Assembly: GCA_963576565.1 (NCBI GenBank)
Contig: OY755044.1
Coordinates: forward strand, 45,369,235-45,433,234
From: Aspidapion aeneum
Lineage: Eukaryota > Arthropoda > Insecta > Coleoptera > Brentidae
Direction: 5' to 3'
Length of the DNA stretch: 64,000 nucleotides
Made by a program: the position numbers and the translations under genes. Every line of letters starts with the position of its first letter. The first letter of the stretch is position 1. The notes under the pieces are model-generated. The model ran no database searches. It worked only from the letters and a program-made list of their open reading frames with translations, and was not told where the DNA came from. This document shows positions 43,793-56,477 of this stretch, in pieces.

Positions 43793-46682
43793 TTTGTGGA
43801 TTCATAAAATATATGTGGAGAATTGGGACACGGGTTAACTGTTTAGACCAGATTCTAATGTTTAATTTAGAATCGCTATTCAAAATGTGTTAGTTTGTTT
43901 GAAGGCTGAACTTAATTTATATCTATACTGTTTATCAGTTATCTAAGGCTTTTAACTACAAAAAAGCTACAATTAAGTATAGCTAGGTAAAGATTCCGGT
44001 AATTATATGTTTTCTTTATTATTTCTTATTTATTTCACAAGAGTCTACGTAATATATAAAGAAGTTGTATTTTATTCTCCATTCGTAATAATAGCATTTA
44101 TAGAACATTTATCATGATATACATAAAATAGAACAAATCGAATAAATATTATATTTGTATTATCTCCATAAAAAATATCTCGAACCTAGAACGAAAGCAC
44201 CACATCCCAAACGTATTAATTTTTCTGTAAATCGTTTCGGTTCGGTTCTACCCCTGTATGTCATTATCTAGGCAATTATGTCTTCTATAATTCGTCTAAA
44301 ATATCAGGCTATATAGGGTAAAAAATTGTTTTTGAGATCTCATAAACTAAAGCCCTTCATATGGACAGATTTACATGACTTTGTATTTTCTCCATAAGAA
44401 ATAGCCTGAGCCTCAAATCATAGCACAACATCCCAATCCCAAAAATTATCTGGGCAATTACTTCTTCTGTGATTCATCTAAAGTAACAAGCTATATAGCG
44501 TAAAAAGCTGTTTTTAAGATCTCAGAAACTAAAACCTTTAACTTACTGTCGTATGGACAGACAGACAATTAAACTACAGACAGACGTCATACCGATATTG
44601 CTAATTTAGGTTAAAAACATCCAAATATTATCCAATTATATTCGGGTCAGGAAGGTAAAAATTTTACTATAGTCCATTACTTTAAAGATAAATAAAAGAA
44701 GCAAAAAATATCAAGAAGAAAAACATTATAAAGATATCAAATATCATTTGCGCATACCGCACTGAGGCACAGCTGGCTTATCAGGTGTGATTTGTAGCAG
44801 GTATTCCAAAAGGTAATCTTACTGAATGTATGCATAATATACTTACTGCATTCCTTCACAATTCACCACCCATACGAAATCCGTAGACAAATGATTTACA
44901 ATCGCGAACTGTTCAGGCAAAATACCATTGCCATAAAACACCCGCATGTGTGTGTACTTAGGTACACCAAAAGATCGTAATAATATTTACTTATTAGAAA
45001 GATGAAGAGAACTACAACTTCTAGACAAAGTATTAAGCGTCAAGGTTAAGGTTAATATAGCTTAGGCCTACTATAGAAAAGTAGGTTGCCTAAACAGCAA
45101 AACTCCAAAGCCAAGTTGAGATTGATGTCATTTAAGTTAAGATGATATAGTTTTATGCCACCTGATTCGAAATGGAGGGGCGGCGTTCACACTACTCATA
45201 TTTGATCCTAATTAAACTATCTACAACTATCTACCAACTAAGTGTCCCTGAAGAGCCACCATTTTCTCTGTTATTATAGCCAGCAAACATACACAAACCT
45301 GGTTATCATCTCTCTAGCTCTTCCTATCTTCTCGACGAAGCACAGTTTGTCGAGCTCCTTTTAGAACCTGAGGCACACAGTCAGGATGTCATTTATTTTC
45401 ACCCCACGGAAACGCATATGAAGAAACTACCGGGTCATGTGCCTCTCAACGTTACTGACAGGAGCTCTGTTCTCGTACTTGAACGATGTAATAATCCACA
45501 TCACACGCTTTAACTAATAGCAAACTCCGAGTGGTCCGGTGTTGTGGGAAATGACTTGTGGCATAGTCACCCGCTCTTCAGAGTTAGTGAATTTTACGCG
45601 TTTGAAATGGAGAAGTCGGAGAAATTTGCACAATGGAGGTCATTTTGCATAGCACATGACGGCTTGGAGTTAATTTAAAGCTAGCCATTGTCCAACGCAT
45701 GTAATGGGAATGATGACATCGTCCAAATACGAGAGTAGCTAGCCAGGTAAATTTATTATAATTTAATACATTTGAAATTGTTGCCCATAAACCATCATGT
45801 TCAAGCTTTGTCGCAAATTGCTTAAACTGTTTGCGTCCTATTTGCTGCCTCTTCGATGAAATAATTCTATCTTCAACCGCTTGCTCTGCATTAGTTTCTT
45901 GTCATTCCTAAGAGTTGTTACCGTTCCACCTTGAGGTTCATCCACTTGTGCCCTGAAACTGTTTTCCGAGAGAGTCTTTGGAGTGCATCAATACATCTTG
46001 TAACTAGAATGCTCATGATTTTCCATTTGGGAGCACCATGACATTTCTGGCCTTTGACACCATAGCCGATATATTTAATTAATTCCTTTCTTCCTTTAAA
46101 AAGTTCTTCCTTAATATCTTGAGCATTGATGTTTCTATTATCCTGACTGATGAAACGCTTCATCTCTAAGATCTTCTTCTCTTTCTTCGACGTACACAGA
46201 TTCCCATAGTTGCCATAAATCAATCGGAACTATATCCAAACAAATGGCTCGTGTAAATGGGCGCGAAATTCTTCTCTAATCTTTATAGTATCTCACACAT
46301 ATTTAAATAAAACCCTGCATGCCAGGCCTGGACAAATAAGCCAAGTTGTTATGCGTCGTCGTCGGTCGGTATTACTGCATACAGCGATTCAGATAAGATC
46401 TCTTTACCATATAAGAAGAACATGAAGAAGACTTAATTTTGTATGCGGGTGCTAGATTTCAGTAGCGTAGAAAATCTTCTTTGTTACGTTTACGACAGGT
46501 ACAATCGCATGCAAAAAGATCATCCGAGAAATTACTTCCGAAAAGAGGGCATCGCGTGACAATATCGGTTGGCAACACTGAAATTCTTTTAAAAGATTGT
46601 GGTGTGGTACCACTGATTATTAAAAAAAAATTAATATAATATTTCTACCAATGTCCTAAAATGTATTTAAAAAGATAGCCAG
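43793..46682. other. Unassigned sequence between inverted repeats
   Basis: About 2.9 kb without recognisable coding capacity. Two related blocks near 44270-44350 and 44450-44530 share GGCAATTA, TTCTTCT, AGCTATATAG and AGATCTCA, a diverged local duplication. A 101-codon minus frame at 46223-45918 shows no known domain. Confidence 0.4.
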
Positions 46683-47186
46683 CAGAGATGTGCTTAGCAG
46701 TTTTTTTTAATGAACTAGTTCATCTGAACAAGTTGACCAAAATAAACTTTCACTGAACTAGTTTGTTTGAACTATTAACGTAATGGCTATCCTGTCCGTG
46801 TTGCCAAGGTCGTGTTAGGCTAGCAATACTTCTTAATAAGCTTAATATTCCGTAATCAAATAGTTCAGTCCATTGTAGCTTAAGCGTGCCACTTAATGCA
46901 AGGAAACAGGTGATTTGACTACTCGACTGAACGAACGCCGGATTTTACTTATTAGTTCAACTCAACAGTTCAATTTTATCAGTTCGTTCGTTTCTCGTAG
47001 AAAGCACCTCGGTATCATTCAGTATTTCACGAACAGGAACACAGATAATGTACAGAAATAATTGTGTTAAGCCTCGCAAAAGTATTGTCTGTTGCTTCTT
47101 ATTTTAGAAAAGTAAACTAGTTCGTTTTCCTTGTTGAATGAACTAGTTCATAATTCCAGTTCGTTCGCAAACTACCCAGCGCTTTG
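46683..47186. mobile_element. Possible hAT-type MITE
   Basis: The left end CAGAGATGTGCTTAGCAG and the right end, read on the other strand as CAAAGCGCTGGGTAGTTTG, are followed by AATGAACTAGTTCAT-like sequence on both sides. CAGNGNTGGGTAGTTCG-like ends are common in hAT elements. No 8-bp duplication is visible and the ends are imperfect. Confidence 0.4.
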
Positions 47187-47248
47187 GCGAGAAATCAGTG
47201 CCGCGTGATTATTTCTGTTGGCAGAAATGAAATTTTGTAGAATGATTA

Positions 47249-47498
47249 GAGACTTATTGGAATAAAACCTGACTTTATTCTAGACTCGACTTTATTCTGA
47301 CACATTTGCACAGAAAACTAACAGCTGACCTCTCAAAATTGACATATCAAAGCCAAATTTAATAATACAGTCGCTAACTTCCATTTAATAAATACCAACA
47401 CTAATAAATCCGGTTTTTAAAGACACAAAGGCCGAATTTTGAAGCAGAGCAGCTGCTTTTTATATGTAAATATGTTAGGTTTTATTCCAATAAGTCCC
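47249..47498. mobile_element. MITE (250 bp), GAGACTTATTGG family
   Basis: The left end GAGACTTATTGGAATAAAACC mirrors the right end GGTTTTATTCCAATAAGTCCC. TA lies outside each end, compatible with mariner-type TA duplication. The interior shares CAGCTGA and TTGACATATC with the copy at 59351-59627. Confidence 0.75.
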
Positions 47499-47689
47499 TA
47501 TTATTAGAAATGTTAAAATACTAATAACCTAATATTTCCCGTTTTATTATTGGTGTTATTCTTTTGATTGATTTTGTGTATTTTTTTCATAAAACAGAAA
47601 AAAATTATTATGATAGTTTCAATATTAGCCATGGACTAACCTCAAAAATTAATAGGCCGCACTTGTTATTTTGGTGGCAACACTGATTT

Positions 47690-48000
47690 TAATGTTTCCA
47701 CACTTATAGCGAATTCTTTTGAGAAAGTTAGTGGGCCACTCGTGGTCCACTGACACTGTTTTGGTGCTGTCAAAAAATTGCCCCAGTGGAGTTCCAAAAG
47801 AATACAAAAGTGCACTAGTGCAACACGAGCTCGGAGAACCCGTGCCAAAAAATGTGCACTAAGTGCAACACTGGGCTTGTCAGTGTGTCAAAAGAATACA
47901 AAAAATTGCTCTAGTTTTCCCAAAAGAATACGAAAACTGCACTGGTGGCGCACCAGTGCTGCACTTTTTTTCCAAAATAATTCGCCATTATACACTTACT
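47690..48000. repeat. AGTGCA-rich dispersed repeat (relative of 4700-4860)
   Basis: It has many short AGTGCA/GTGCAC motifs, CCAAAAGAATACAAAA and GCGCACCAGTGCTGCAC. Order and motifs match 4750-4860. No termini were found. Confidence 0.5.
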
Positions 48001-48863
48001 TAAGAGTGAGTGAAAACTTGTTAAACTGTTGCCTATGGCAACTTGAACTTCAGAAAATACGAGAAAGATCAGTGAATTCACATAGAACGGTGGAGCTCAG
48101 CGGTAAGTGCGGAAAAAGGAGGGTCTAGGGCCCCGCGACGGTGATCGGACTTCGAAAGCTCGAGTGTTTATAAACTGGCAAACGAATGTAAGGCCAAACT
48201 TATCAAAAAACGACGCTCCTGCATCTATTTCAGTAATGCAAATAGCGCAAATCCCAAAAATAGTATTGTTAACAGAATTGGGGCAGAACGTCAGACATAT
48301 GTTGCAGTGATTTTTATGTTTTTCAGCGATATATGTCAGCAATCCATTTTAAGATTAAATAGTGTAGAGTGTTACCACACTAAAAAAACAACAAAAAAAA
48401 TATGTCAAAATTTAAAAGTATTCAGAAGTTAAATTATCTGTTTTTCTTTTTTGGCGTTGAATATTTTGAACAAAAGGATTAGGTAAAGCTAAATAAATTA
48501 TTTGAAAAAGGACTTGGTCCTAAAATGTGCACTTCCACCCTCAAACCGACCAAGAGCAACCTATTTTGAGCGGTAACGATATTTGTCTCTGAAATCACAT
48601 AACTAAGCAACAAAGTGGGTTGTGGAATTCTCAAACGTATCCCATTTTTTGTAGGCGCACGCGTCATTCGAGTCGATTGACTGACAGACATCGAATTATA
48701 TGTTTTTGTTTATTGCAAATGCAAGCACGTTCTTCCATTTTTCAATAAAAGATTTCACTTTCGTCGATGCTGAAGTCTTTGCTAATATACAAATTTGAAA
48801 AGAATGTAGTATAAGCAACTTTCATAATCAAACTTTTGTGAGTTATCCTGTCCAATAGGTACA
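48001..48863. other. Unassigned sequence
   Basis: No recognisable gene. Overlapping short frames on both strands at 48097-48342 lack any known domain. Confidence 0.35.
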
Positions 48864-48865
48864 TA

Positions 48866-50541
48866 CCGCCTGAGCCAAAAAAAAAAACGGACAATTTTTT
48901 TTCAATATAACTTTTGAACTATATCATCGATTTGAATGTGATAAACCACACTTGGCAGAGAATTAATCAGAGTTTTGACTAATTACATATATTTTCTTTT
49001 TGCCATCTCAAAATCCAAGATGATGGACAAAATTACATTGTACCATTCAAAGATGCTCGTTTATTATTGGGTTGCAAACATATTTTATTAATTTTTTTAA
49101 ATCAGTAAAAAAGCTACATTCTTGCCATGCACAAATGAATATTATACGATTGCCTTGCCAATCATGTTTGCATTTATTTCTTTATAAATTCAATACCAAT
49201 GAACCGATTTTTATGAAATTAAAAAGAACCCGATGAGAGTTGACTGCTTTATAAAGATAATGATCAAAATTTATCGCCGTCTTAAAAATTAAGATAACGG
49301 ACAGAATCATACTTGATTCTTCAAAATGACAAAACTATTATTTTCTGCAAATGTTTTAGGTTTTTTTAATTTATAGAAAAGCACTACTTTTCCAAGTCAC
49401 AACGAGGTACAAACTAGTAAAATCGGTGTATTGCATTGCCAATCCTCTCTGTATTCATTTACTTATAAACTCGTTATTACTGAACCAATCTTAGTCAATT
49501 GATTGTTCTTTAAAGATTATAGCGAAATTTGCAATCATCTTAAAAGTTAAGATGTCAGACAGAATTATACTTGACCGTTCAAAGAGGCACATTTATTCTT
49601 ATTTTCCGAAAATATATATTTTTTTAATTTATAGAAAAGCACTACTTTTCTTCCGCTTAACAAGGTACAAAATAAGAAATTCATTATTACTAACCGATCG
49701 TGGTGCCAATAATGGTTAAAACAAAATCAGATTTTTATAGAACCACTACACCGATTTTATTAATTTGCATCTCTTTATGCGGGAGAAAACTAGTAATTTT
49801 CTGTAAATTAAAAGAAACTAAAACATTTTCGGAAAATAATAATAAACACGCCATTTTGAAGAATCAAGTATGATTCTGTCCGACATATTAAATTATAAGT
49901 TAACTTCACTAAAATTGGCTTAGTAATAACGAATTTATAAGGAAATCACTGCAGATAGGATTGACAATGCAGTCGTATAATCTGCAAAACAATGGTTGAA
50001 ACAAAAATAGAATTGAGAACCAGAACCACTACACCGGTTTCACTAATTTGTACTTCGTTGTGTGGGAAAAAAGTTGTGTTTTCATTTCACATTTTCGGAA
50101 AATAAGAATAAATACGCCATTTTGAAGAATTAAGTATGATTCTGTCCGCCATCTTAATATTTAAGATGGCGATAAACTTTGATTATGATCTTTAAAAAGC
50201 AAACAATTTTCACCAGGAGGTTTTTTATTTCATTAAGATCGGTTCACTAGTAATGAATTTATAAGGAAATAAATACAGATATGATTGGCAAGGCAATGGT
50301 ATACTATGCAAAACAATGGTTGAAACAAAAATATTTTTTTTAGAATCACTAAACCGGTTTGTATCTTGTTGTGCGTGAGAAGAATGCAGCTTTTTAGTAA
50401 TTTAAAAACATAACTAAAACATGTTCGCAACACAAGAATAAACGAACATCTTTGAAGGGTACATTTAATTTTCTCCGCCATCTTAAAATCAATTGTATAG
50501 TTCAATGAAAAAAATTGTCCGGTTTTTTTTGGCCCACCCGG
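48866..50541. mobile_element. Non-autonomous Tc1/mariner-like element (1.68 kb)
   Basis: The left end CCGCCTGAGCCAAAAAAA and the right end, read on the other strand as CCGGGTGGGCCAAAAAAAA, continue with matching CGGACAATTTTTTT. TA flanks both sides. The interior has no transposase and consists of diverged blocks repeated in both orientations (TTTTCGGAAAATAA, AAGTATGATTCTGTCCG). Confidence 0.7.
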
Positions 50542-50633
50542 TATATTTAAATGCAATTTTTTTTAATTATAAGTCTATGATCGAAGGACTAGGGTTATAA
50601 ATTCTTGCTACTAAAAAGGAAAAACATAATTAA

Positions 50634-51285
50634 ATACTCTGCCAATATATGGGCCCCTAAGCTCACACTAGGTGCTATAGTTATAGTGTACGTGCGACCT
50701 AATAAAACTAAAACCTGAAATATATCTTATTCAACTCCAGACTAAATTACCTTTCGTTTGATATCACACACGCCATATTTTCACGTAAACTCTAATTTTT
50801 GAATTCTACCCCCACCCTTTTTAAAGAAAAAGAAGCTAAAATATATTTTGTTTAACTCTATACTCAATTACCTTTCGTTTGATATCACACACGCCATATT
50901 TTCACATTAACTCTAATTTTTGAAATCTTCCCCCACCCTTTTATTTGGCTTGTGTTTGGTGGATTTTGTTCATTTTTAAATGGGACCATCTCGACCCAAG
51001 ACCCAGCCTAGGTACCAAATTTCATTAAAATCGGCCAAGCGGTTTTTGAGTTATGCGCGTTGGTCGTTACAGACAGACATACAGACACACAGACAGACAG
51101 ACAGACAGACATACAGACAGACAGACAGACAGACGGACAGACAGACGGCGCGACAAAAAAATTTCCAAATCATCTGAAACGCAAAAATATATAAAAAAAT
51201 TTGAAATCGGAGCAACTTTTTTTTTCTCGAAAAAATTAGGATCACCATAGCTCACACTACTATAGTATAGTATATGTGTGAGCTA
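50634..51285. repeat. Repeat with GGGTGGGGG subunits and hairpin ends (right copy)
   Basis: Inverted counterpart of 43227-43792, extended outward by a CAGA microsatellite (51070-51145) and a terminal hairpin of TAGCTCACAC (51248-51257) with GTGTGAGCTA (51276-51285). The inner end has another GCTCACAC motif (about 50663). Frames over the CAGA run are artefacts. Confidence 0.85.
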
Positions 51286-51679
51286 AAAATGACCAGTAGG
51301 TATATTTAGTTTTGTCTTAAGCAAATTTATTTTTCTGGTAAACTGAATGAAACAGACCACAAAGAGAGGCCAGGTAAAATCAAACGTATCAATTTCATTA
51401 GCCGATCTGTCATGGTTGACGCAATAATTTAGTGCGATTCACCAATTGGTGTTTCTGTCTGTGAAGAGACATTAAAAATAAATCTACATGGACAGCTTAA
51501 GAGACCTCGTGGTGAAGTTTTTGCATCAGGACACATTCTGAACAAGATTTATCGTAAAAGTTAAGTTAAGGATCTACAAGTTTTTGGTCAAATGATGGGA
51601 TTGTGTTTTCATTGAGGAATTAATCCTAATATATCTCGATTTTTTTTTATATAAATAAAAAATAACCTTAGTACCTTAA
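51286..51679. other. Unassigned sequence
   Basis: About 0.4 kb with no recognised gene or repeat ends. Confidence 0.35.
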
Positions 51680-52130
51680 AACGAAAGTGTATAACCAATG
51701 TATCCTTCCTGTACTTACCTATGGATCCCAGACCTGGACAATTATAAAATCAAACATGGACCAACCAGGTAACAAAAGCCCAAAGATCAATGAAAAGACA
51801 AATGTTATGAATGGACAAGAAATAAAACAAAAGTAAGGGATGTCAGAGGAAAAGTAGCAAAATTAAAATGGAAATTTAGCGGTCATAATATTAGACAGAA
51901 AAACGGTCAATGGAACAAATGTATTGTAAACTGGAGACCTTGGGAATATAAAAGAAGTAGGGGAAGACCCCAAATGAGATGGACGGACGCTGTGACGAAA
52001 CACGTGGGAGCTAGACGGCTAAATACGGCGACAGACAGAGAAGAGTGGAAGATATTGTGGAAGATATTGGGGGAGGCCTATGTCCAAAGATGGAATGAAG
52101 AAGGCTAAGTAGATAGATAGATCTATCTCA
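51680..52130 (+). pseudogene. LINE 3' fragment with (TAGA)n tail
   Basis: Across shifted frames one reads VYNQCILPVLTYGSQTWT, then RDVRGKVAKLKWKFSGHNIR, and near the end GRPQMRWTDAV and EEWKILWK. This is the conserved C-terminal tail of RTE-type ORFs. It is followed by TAGATAGATAGAT, a microsatellite tail. The RT core is absent. Confidence 0.75.
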
Positions 52131-52139
52131 TAAAATCAA

Positions 52140-52500
52140 CCATATTAAAATGGATGAAGAACACCTAATGAAACCAGAACTGGCTGACTAAAGAGTTTAT
52201 TACATTATAGAAAAAGAGCCCGGAACATCATTGGAGTTATTAGACAGTAGATCCGCAACGTGACTGGACATTTTACGGGTCACTGCCGACTAAGAGTCCC
52301 CATGCAGAGATTGGAACTAACAAAAAAGACCGAATGCAGACTATGTCTGTAGGATGACAAAACAGTCAGACATGTACTGTGCGAATATAACGCAATTGCA
52401 GGTTTACGTCAGAGCACTTTCGGCAAAGCTAAGATTGATTCAGAACATCCAGGATTTGCTGAAGGGTTTGAAGTGGCAGGAAAGACCAAAATATTTAGTT
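52140..52500 (+). pseudogene. LINE RNase H/zinc tail fragment
   Basis: A plus-strand frame reads VTGHFTGHCRLRVPMQRLE, then TECRLCL, a stop, and TVRHVLCEYNAIAGLR. The TGH..L and C..C....H..C pattern is the C-terminal tail of I/Jockey/R1-group ORF2 proteins. It is a short, dead fragment from a LINE distinct from the preceding one. Confidence 0.7.
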
Positions 52501-53115
52501 TTGCGGTTTTTTATAGGTTTTTTCATAGCTGTGGCATTTTTAGCACCAAAAGAAGGTTTAATTGCGCCGCAAGCGAAACTTTGAAAAAAGTAGATTTTGT
52601 TAAAAAATTTAAATAAATGACGCTGCAGAACTAAAAATTAAGTTTTATGTCTAGGAGGGGGGTCGGTTCCTCTCTCGCCCCCATCTGAACAGTGTTCGCC
52701 CAAACGGAAGACTCACACTGAAAAGTGAGCAACAACAGACCTACTGGTGGTCGCTGGGGTTGCGCTGGAAAGCCCACTCATATATGAATTGTCATCATCT
52801 AACTTAGAACCGTCATATCTTTTGATAATTCAATCGCCAAAAACTTGACTTGCCCCATCTATTTCTATGGTTAGTAGTCTGTTTTGGTTTCATTGTTAAC
52901 ATTAACACACACAAGTATTTTCTAAACTAGAAAATTAAAAACGTCAGTTTTGTTTTCTTTTTGTGGCCATAATTTGAATAATTTCATAACCTTAAATATT
53001 AAAAACGTTAAAGAAATGACCAAGTAAATCACACATTATAACACAGATAAGGAAGCGTTATAATACAGTTGGCAATTATATGGAAATTGACTAGAATGTT
53101 TTAAGAAAGTACCTA
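52501..53115. other. Unassigned sequence
   Basis: No recognised gene. It includes a G-rich patch (GGAGGGGGGTCGG near 52654) and AT-rich DNA up to the P-like element. Confidence 0.35.
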
Positions 53116-53218
53116 CTGCAGCGCAGCCCACGAGAAAGACCGGCCCGGGCGCGGAAATATCACGTGACCGTAAGAGGGTCACAAAAGAACGCCTCCCGGC
53201 CAGCTGTCATTATAAAAC

Positions 53219-54110
53219 ATGTGTGTTTTCAGTTTTGTTATGTTTGTTTACGTCGATTTTTTTTTAATTCGGGCATGCATTTTATGTGAATTTTATCAAA
53301 GTTATTGGATTTTTACCCAAGAACGTGATACAGTCTGCCTGTGCCTGATGACATTTTTGAACAACAATCCATCACTGTTAGCATCTCTAGTTGTTGAGGG
53401 AAATCTGTCATTTTTTGTAAATGTTAACAATGTGTCCATACCAAAAAACAAACTGCCAAAAAAAGTTGGAGTTTTATTTTTGGACAGCACCGATACACTT
53501 GAAGAGCTAATGCAGTTTATAAGTAATAGACATCCTTAGTGACATTTTCGATAGTGAGAGTAAAAAATGTGTTCAATTGTCATTTCTTATTGAACAATTA
53601 GGTCTCTTGAAAAGGTCACCTGAGAATCGAAGATATTGTGGATACACTTTAATGTTGGCTTCATCTTTGTTTATCCAGTCATCCAGTGCATACATGTCAA
53701 TTTACAAAACTAAGGTAATATGTCTTCTGCACCCTCGCAATATTAAAAAACTGATTTATAAAATATCGCTAACAGATAGTAATCTCTCCGTTAGTGTGCA
53801 ATATTTAAAAAGTAAGATACAGCTTTTAAAAGAACATGAGTTGGTAGTTAACTTACACATTGATGAAATATATATTAAACTTTGTGCTGGGTAATTTTTG
53901 AAAAAATTTTTGACGACCAATACATTCAGTTTATTGAACGTGAAAACCATCTCACTTATTCACAAAATCACTTGTTTCTTTTTAATAAATTATTGTGAAA
54001 TGTTTTATATTAAAAATTTTTCTTTAGATAAATCTAGCGAGTGTTTTTGTGGAGAAAAACTATTGTCAAATCTTGAAAAAATTAGTTTAAGGGCATGTAA
54101 AGTTTTTTAA
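53219..54110 (+). pseudogene. P-element/THAP9-like transposase fragment
   Basis: The clearest part (about 53550-53894) begins KKCVQLSFLIEQLGLL and continues with SPENRRYCGYTLMLASSLF, SSSAYMSIY, LLHPRNIKKLIYKIS and, at its end, LHIDEIYIK. This order and the IDEIY motif, which holds the first catalytic acid in P-type transposases, match the THAP9/P-element core. A stop follows at 53892. Frames at 53219-53539 (5' side) and 53898-54110 (C-terminal, with ECFCGEKLL) probably belong to the same protein but lie in other frames. The middle of the catalytic domain and any THAP finger are missing. Confidence 0.68.
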
Positions 54111-54171
54111 AATAATTTTATTGAAAAGCTAATGATTTCGTGTCTGCTAATAAATCTTTGAATAAGAACAC

Positions 54172-54421
54172 ATCGTCGTTGATCTTACAAACTGACGTAC
54201 CTCAAAAAAATGCAGTTTTGAGTAAACTATAATACTACCTTATTTGTGTCGTTCTTTCATTTCATACAGTGTCGTAACTCATAAAAATCCTTTAAATAGC
54301 ACCAAAGTCATTAGATCCAAGAACATTTTTAGTGATATAAATCCAATATAAACTTTCCCTAAAACTTGAAGTTGCTCTCTTGTAAAATAACAATAAATGA
54401 GTTTGTAAGATCAACGACGAC
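54172..54421. mobile_element. MITE (250 bp) nested in the P-like element
   Basis: CGTCGTTGATCTTACAAACT (54174-54193) is exactly mirrored at 54400-54419. The interior has no coding frame. Confidence 0.7.
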
Positions 54422-55701
54422 ATATTAAGATGATTACACGCAAAGAAAAATTAAAAAACTTAAAGCTTAGGTTTGTTATGTCCAATTTTAAAAGACTGGT
54501 ATAGATTTGAAGTAACTAACGATATTACCCAAATAACATTTCTTTATTAATAGCAGAAGCTAAAAGGTTGCCAGCGCCTTTCCTTAAAACCATTAGTTTC
54601 AATGTTTGGTCGCTAGCACATTCCCATTACCCTTATATACCCCTTAGACCTCCTAAATGGGACTCCTCAATTGGTGGTGGCAACCTATGTATTTAACTCA
54701 CTATAAAACCATAAGAAATAAACTCCAGCTTCGCCCTCTAGCGGTTCCACCAGTATAGAACCTTTTAGAGCCTAAAGCTATTATTCCAGGTTCTAAAAGC
54801 AACTCAGAAACGTCCTCTATCCTATTATAAAACTAGATTTGGTAATTTGGTATCCTGGCGATTCTGTTGAATACCATAATATCTTTAGAGTAAAGAAGTT
54901 TTCCTTTAAAAGCTATGGCGATATTTTAGATTCACAATGGCTATATAAAATAATTTAGGTCATAAAATTGCCAAAAATGTCAGAATCCCAAAATTATTTT
55001 ATCATCTAAAAATATACCGAGTTTGTCGATCAAATTGCCTGCCAGCTCAAGAATGCTTTTTAATAGTTTTTTGATAACAAAATAACAAATATTTAAAATT
55101 TAAAAAAAATCTTTTACACTATTCACCATTAAAAAAGTATGTTTGGTTTACATAAATCAAAATTAAAGTAAAATTATTGTTAAAAACACTGCTAAAACGA
55201 CTAGATAAATATTTTCTCTTTACAATATTTTTTAAATAAATTTATATACGCCATTATGGTTTTATAGTGGTCACTTGGTTTTATTTGTTACTGTATCGCA
55301 ACAAGGATTTTTGAGTGCCCTTATGAAACCAACAAAAAAGAACAATGTAAACATAGTCAACATAACCTCACTTAAATTTTTTGTATTTGTTTTTAAAGTG
55401 TATTATTCAACACTTTTAAATGTTTTTTATCGTGCAATTTCGACACAATCGAGAGGGCCAGTGCAATGATATTCGTTGTGCCTGCAGGTTGAAGGGTAAC
55501 CTCTTATATTGGCCGCCTAAACAGGCCTTATCTAGGCCTGGGTGTCCTACCCAGGAGGACGGATACTCAACAATTATTAATTATTGGGCTTTAAATAATC
55601 AATCTTGCAACAGGTAGGTACCAGTCTGTACCTAGGTATATCTATTATTTTTACAAGAAATACCTGAAAAAATAAAACACGAAAGTATTTACTTACTTCT
55701 G

Positions 55702-55990
55702 TTAGAACCCTTAAGGAAACAAGGTTTTATAGGGCCGTCTAATTAAATAATATTTAATATACAGCTATGGGTAACTATAAATACAAAAGAATTAAGTTTA
55801 CCTTTAAGCCTTCCTATAAAACCTTTTTAAAATGCCTAAAAGTAATGGCAAAAACCAAAAGTCTAAAGTTTATATTTACCACTCTTAAAAACCTTAAGGA
55901 AACTAGGTTCTATGTGGCCGCCTATCTAATCATATTTACTTTTAAACTACTGGTAACTATAAAAACAAAAGGATATAAGATAACCTTTTA
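55702..55990. repeat. Diverged tandem repeat, about 185-bp period
   Basis: CTTAAGGAAAC.AGGTT.TAT, GGCCG.CTA and GGTAACTATAAA.ACAAAAG occur in the same order from about 55702 and 55887. The frame at 55767-55991 derives from this repeat. Confidence 0.55.
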
Positions 55991-56477
55991 GCTCTATTAT
56001 AAAAGACTTTTGTGATAACCTATATATACTCCTTTATAAATCACTTTTTGGTTGTATAACACCCCTTTAGGTAATTGGCAATATAAATTACCTTTAAGTA
56101 GCCAAATTGATCCTAAAACCCATAACAGCACCCTCTAAATAACCTAGGAACCAAATTAATAAAAACTTGAGTGGTAATAATGTTACTTGGGTATGTACCT
56201 AATATACCTGAAGATATTACAGTGCAAATTTTATATAATTTTTTATTTTATAGATTCAGTTCTTTTATCTATAATAAACACATAGATCAGCAAAATATTT
56301 TTTTAAATTTTTGCCTATATGAGAACAAAAAATTTTTTTCAATTTATTTAAGTTGTGTAAAAATAGATAATATATTAAGCAATACAATAAGAATCCTGGA
56401 ACTCCTAAGATCACGTGACCGCCGACTTGCTTATAACGTGCCATGACCGGTCTTTATCGTTGGCTGCGGCACTGCAG

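Larger units (their letters stand above)
53116..56477 (+). mobile_element. P-element-like DNA transposon remnant
   Basis: The left end CTGCAGCGCAGCCCACGAG and the right end, read on the other strand as CTGCAGTGCCGCAGCCAACG, continue into AAAGACCGG and, further in, TCACGTGA on both sides. A P/THAP9-like transposase fragment lies near the left end in the expected orientation. The rest is non-coding and includes a nested MITE (54172-54421) and a diverged tandem repeat (55702-55990). No 8-bp target duplication is visible. Confidence 0.65.

Noticed and set aside
45918..46223. 101-codon minus-strand frame, Lys-rich
   Set aside because: No known domain, no supporting neighbours, and a random frame of this length is plausible in 64 kb.
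51051..51255. Cys/Leu/Ser-rich or Thr/Asp/Arg-rich frames near 51.1 kb
   Set aside because: They translate a CAGA microsatellite in six frames.
55767..55991. 74-codon plus frame, basic
   Set aside because: It lies in a diverged tandem repeat and does not resemble a protein family.
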